Source: Cellvibrionales bacterium UBA4495
GTDB lineage: Bacteria; Pseudomonadota; Gammaproteobacteria; Pseudomonadales; Porticoccaceae
Direction: 5' to 3'
Length of the DNA stretch: 7,045 nt
Assembly: GCA_002388905.1 (NCBI GenBank)
Contig: DGNJ01000119.1
Span: forward strand, 1-7,045
Below, in pieces: positions 6,291 to 7,045 of the stretch. Numbering within the stretch: position 1 is the stretch's first letter; each line of letters starts with the position of its first letter. A program made the translations under genes and the position numbers. The notes beneath the pieces were generated by a model. The model saw only the letters and a program-made list of their open reading frames with translations. It made no database searches and was not told where the DNA came from.

Positions 6291-6319
6291 AGTGTAAGCG
6301 GGACTTGGAAAAATGCCAA
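6291..6319 (-). promoter_or_regulatory. Candidate argE promoter, predicted leaderless
   Basis: On the - strand, -35 TTGGCA (6319 to 6314, five of six consensus bases) and -10 TACACT (6296 to 6291, four of six) are separated by exactly 17 bases. The -10 is followed by only six bases, GGCTTT, and then the argE ATG at 6284. A normal start seven bases downstream of the -10 would fall on the A of that ATG, giving an mRNA with no or almost no 5' leader. This agrees with the missing ribosome-binding site. Confidence 0.62.
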
Positions 6320-6333
6320 CGAAGCCGTTGGCA
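6314..6333. repeat. 20-bp inverted repeat, candidate operator
   Basis: TGCCAACG-AAGC-CGTTGGCA has perfect 8-bp arms and a 4-base centre, with half-sites 12 bp apart centre to centre, about one helical turn. It lies between two divergent genes and fully covers the -35 hexamer of the candidate argE promoter. The right arm also pairs with a nearby TTGCC (GGCAA 6330-6334 with TTGCC 6341-6345). It does not resemble an ARG box. Binding by a dimeric regulator is inferred; no regulator gene is in the window. Confidence 0.5.
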
Positions 6334-6335
6334 AA

Positions 6336-6377
6336 GTCGCTTGCCGGCCGGATACGCCCGCTTTTCGTTTGCCGGCC
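6336..6377 (+). repeat. Imperfect 14-bp direct repeat in the argE/ATPase intergenic region
   Basis: GTCGCTTGCCGGCC (6336-6349) and TTCGTTTGCCGGCC (6364-6377) match at 12 of 14 positions and start 28 bp apart. The shared core TTGCCGGCC is GC-rich, so chance is a real alternative. The second copy ends eight bases before the -10 of the ATPase gene. Confidence 0.4.
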
Positions 6378-6385
6378 ATTACCGC

Positions 6386-6391
6386 TACAAT
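6386..6391 (+). promoter_or_regulatory. Candidate -10 element for the secretion ATPase gene
   Basis: TACAAT (five of six consensus bases), preceded by GC, sits so that transcription would start near 6398, about 23 bases before the ATG at 6421. The best -35 is TTTTCG at 6362-6367 with an 18-base spacer, a poor match, so the -10 is the main evidence. Confidence 0.5.
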
Positions 6392-6420
6392 CCGGCCCAT
6401 GGGCCGAAAGGGAAAACACC

Positions 6421-7045
6421 ATGTCGAATACCGCCACTGAGCGTCAGCTGGATCTGCCCGGTCTGTTGAGGGAGCTTGTCGAAGACGGTTACCTGAACCG
6501 CTCGGACGCCAACCAGATCGGTGGCCAGACCCGCACCCGGGAACAGGCCCTGATGCACCCGCTCACCTATATCGCCTCCCAGCAGCCGGAGAACCGGAAA
6601 AATCCCTCCCGCCAGCTGGACCTGGCCGCCCTCACGGAATGGCTGGCGGGGAAAGCGGACCTGCCCGTCCGGCATATCGATCCGCTCAAGATCAATGTCC
6701 CCGCGGTCACGGACGTCATGTCCTTCGAGTTTGCCAAGCGCCACAATATCCTCTGCGTCGAAGTCCGTCCGGAGGAAGTGGTGGTGGCCACCGCCCAGCC
6801 GTTCGTTACCAGCTGGGTGGAAGGGGTCGAGCAGGTGGCCCGGCGGCGTGTCACCCGGGTGGTGGCCAATCCCCGGGATATCCAGAAGTACACCATCGAG
6901 TTCTACACCCTGTCCCGGTCCGTCTTCGGCGCCGGCAAGGAGCAGGGCGGCGATACCCGCTCCGGGGTCACCAATTTCGAGCAGATGCTGGAGCTGGGTT
7001 CTCTCCAGGACCCGGACGTCCAGGACCAGCACATCGTCAATATCG
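6421..7045 (+). CDS. PulE/GspE-family secretion ATPase, N-terminal part (runs off window)
   Basis: The first 208 residues are visible; the frame is open to the window end. AAAGGGA at 6407-6413, seven bases before the ATG, supports the start. Residues 1-75 form a helical, charged N-terminal segment. Residues about 80-170 (LPVRHIDPLKINVPAVTDV, AKRHNILCVEVRPEEVVVATAQP, RVTRVVANPRDIQKYTIEFY) match the N-terminal domain of type II secretion/type IV pilus ATPases (T2SSE_N/MshEN-like), where LP..RIDPLKI and ATA.P are common. Residues 183-208 (FEQMLELGSL...QDQHIVNI) begin the link to the ATPase core, but the Walker A, Asp-box and Walker B motifs lie beyond the edge. Such proteins drive assembly or retraction of pilus-like filaments at the cytoplasmic face of the inner membrane. 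No other secretion gene is visible, and argE is divergent, so it may be a stand-alone PulE-like ATPase. From memory, Pseudomonas aeruginosa has a probable secretion ATPase gene near argA/argE. Confidence 0.82.
   Translation, partial: MSNTATERQLDLPGLLRELVEDGYLNRSDANQIGGQTRTREQALMHPLTYIASQQPENRKNPSRQLDLAALTEWLAGKADLPVRHIDPLKINVPAVTDVMSFEFAKRHNILCVEVRPEEVVVATAQPFVTSWVEGVEQVARRRVTRVVANPRDIQKYTIEFYTLSRSVFGAGKEQGGDTRSGVTNFEQMLELGSLQDPDVQDQHIVNI

Noticed and set aside
5169..6440. Long open frame on the + strand opposite argE (423 codons)
   Set aside because: Antisense shadow of argE. Low-complexity Gly/Gln/His/Ala composition, no ribosome-binding site, no known motif, and the real argE motifs are on the other strand.

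Overview
The window is GC-rich, gene-dense chromosomal DNA that looks like a free-living gammaproteobacterium (Pseudomonas/Marinobacter/Cellvibrio-like; genus not resolvable from the sequence alone). This rests on the classical two-domain ArgA, an M20-type ArgE, a GabD, a PulE/GspE-family ATPase, and the 3' end of a tRNA with the U-CCA end and acceptor arm typical of tRNA-Gly. No insertion sequence, phage gene, CRISPR array or defence system is visible. The content reads as core metabolism.

Layout, left to right: (1) the last 28 bases of a probable tRNA-Gly, + strand; (2) gabD, succinate-semialdehyde dehydrogenase, + strand, 150-1613; (3) trhA, a hemolysin III/PAQR seven-helix membrane protein, - strand, 1640-2305, convergent with gabD; (4) an 81-residue, three-helix membrane protein of unknown function, + strand, 2408-2653, divergent from trhA; (5) argA, N-acetylglutamate synthase, - strand, 2666-3970, whose stop codon shares an 18-bp perfect palindrome with the stop codon of the small gene; (6) a zinc-free quinone-oxidoreductase-like MDR dehydrogenase, + strand, 4131-5114, divergent from argA; (7) argE, acetylornithine deacetylase, - strand, 5136-6284, convergent with the MDR gene; (8) the N-terminal 208 residues of a PulE/GspE-family secretion ATPase, + strand from 6421 and running off the right edge, divergent from argE.

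Neighbouring protein genes alternate in orientation throughout, so most should be transcribed on their own. The two functionally linked genes, argA (first step of arginine synthesis) and argE (removal of the acetyl group to give ornithine), lie on the same strand but are separated by the oppositely oriented MDR gene and have separate predicted promoters.

The most interesting small-scale features are regulatory. The argE promoter (TTGGCA-17-TACACT) places the predicted transcript start on or next to the argE ATG, suggesting a leaderless mRNA. A 20-bp inverted repeat covers its -35 element. I did not find a clearly new multi-gene system, and the findings are scored accordingly.
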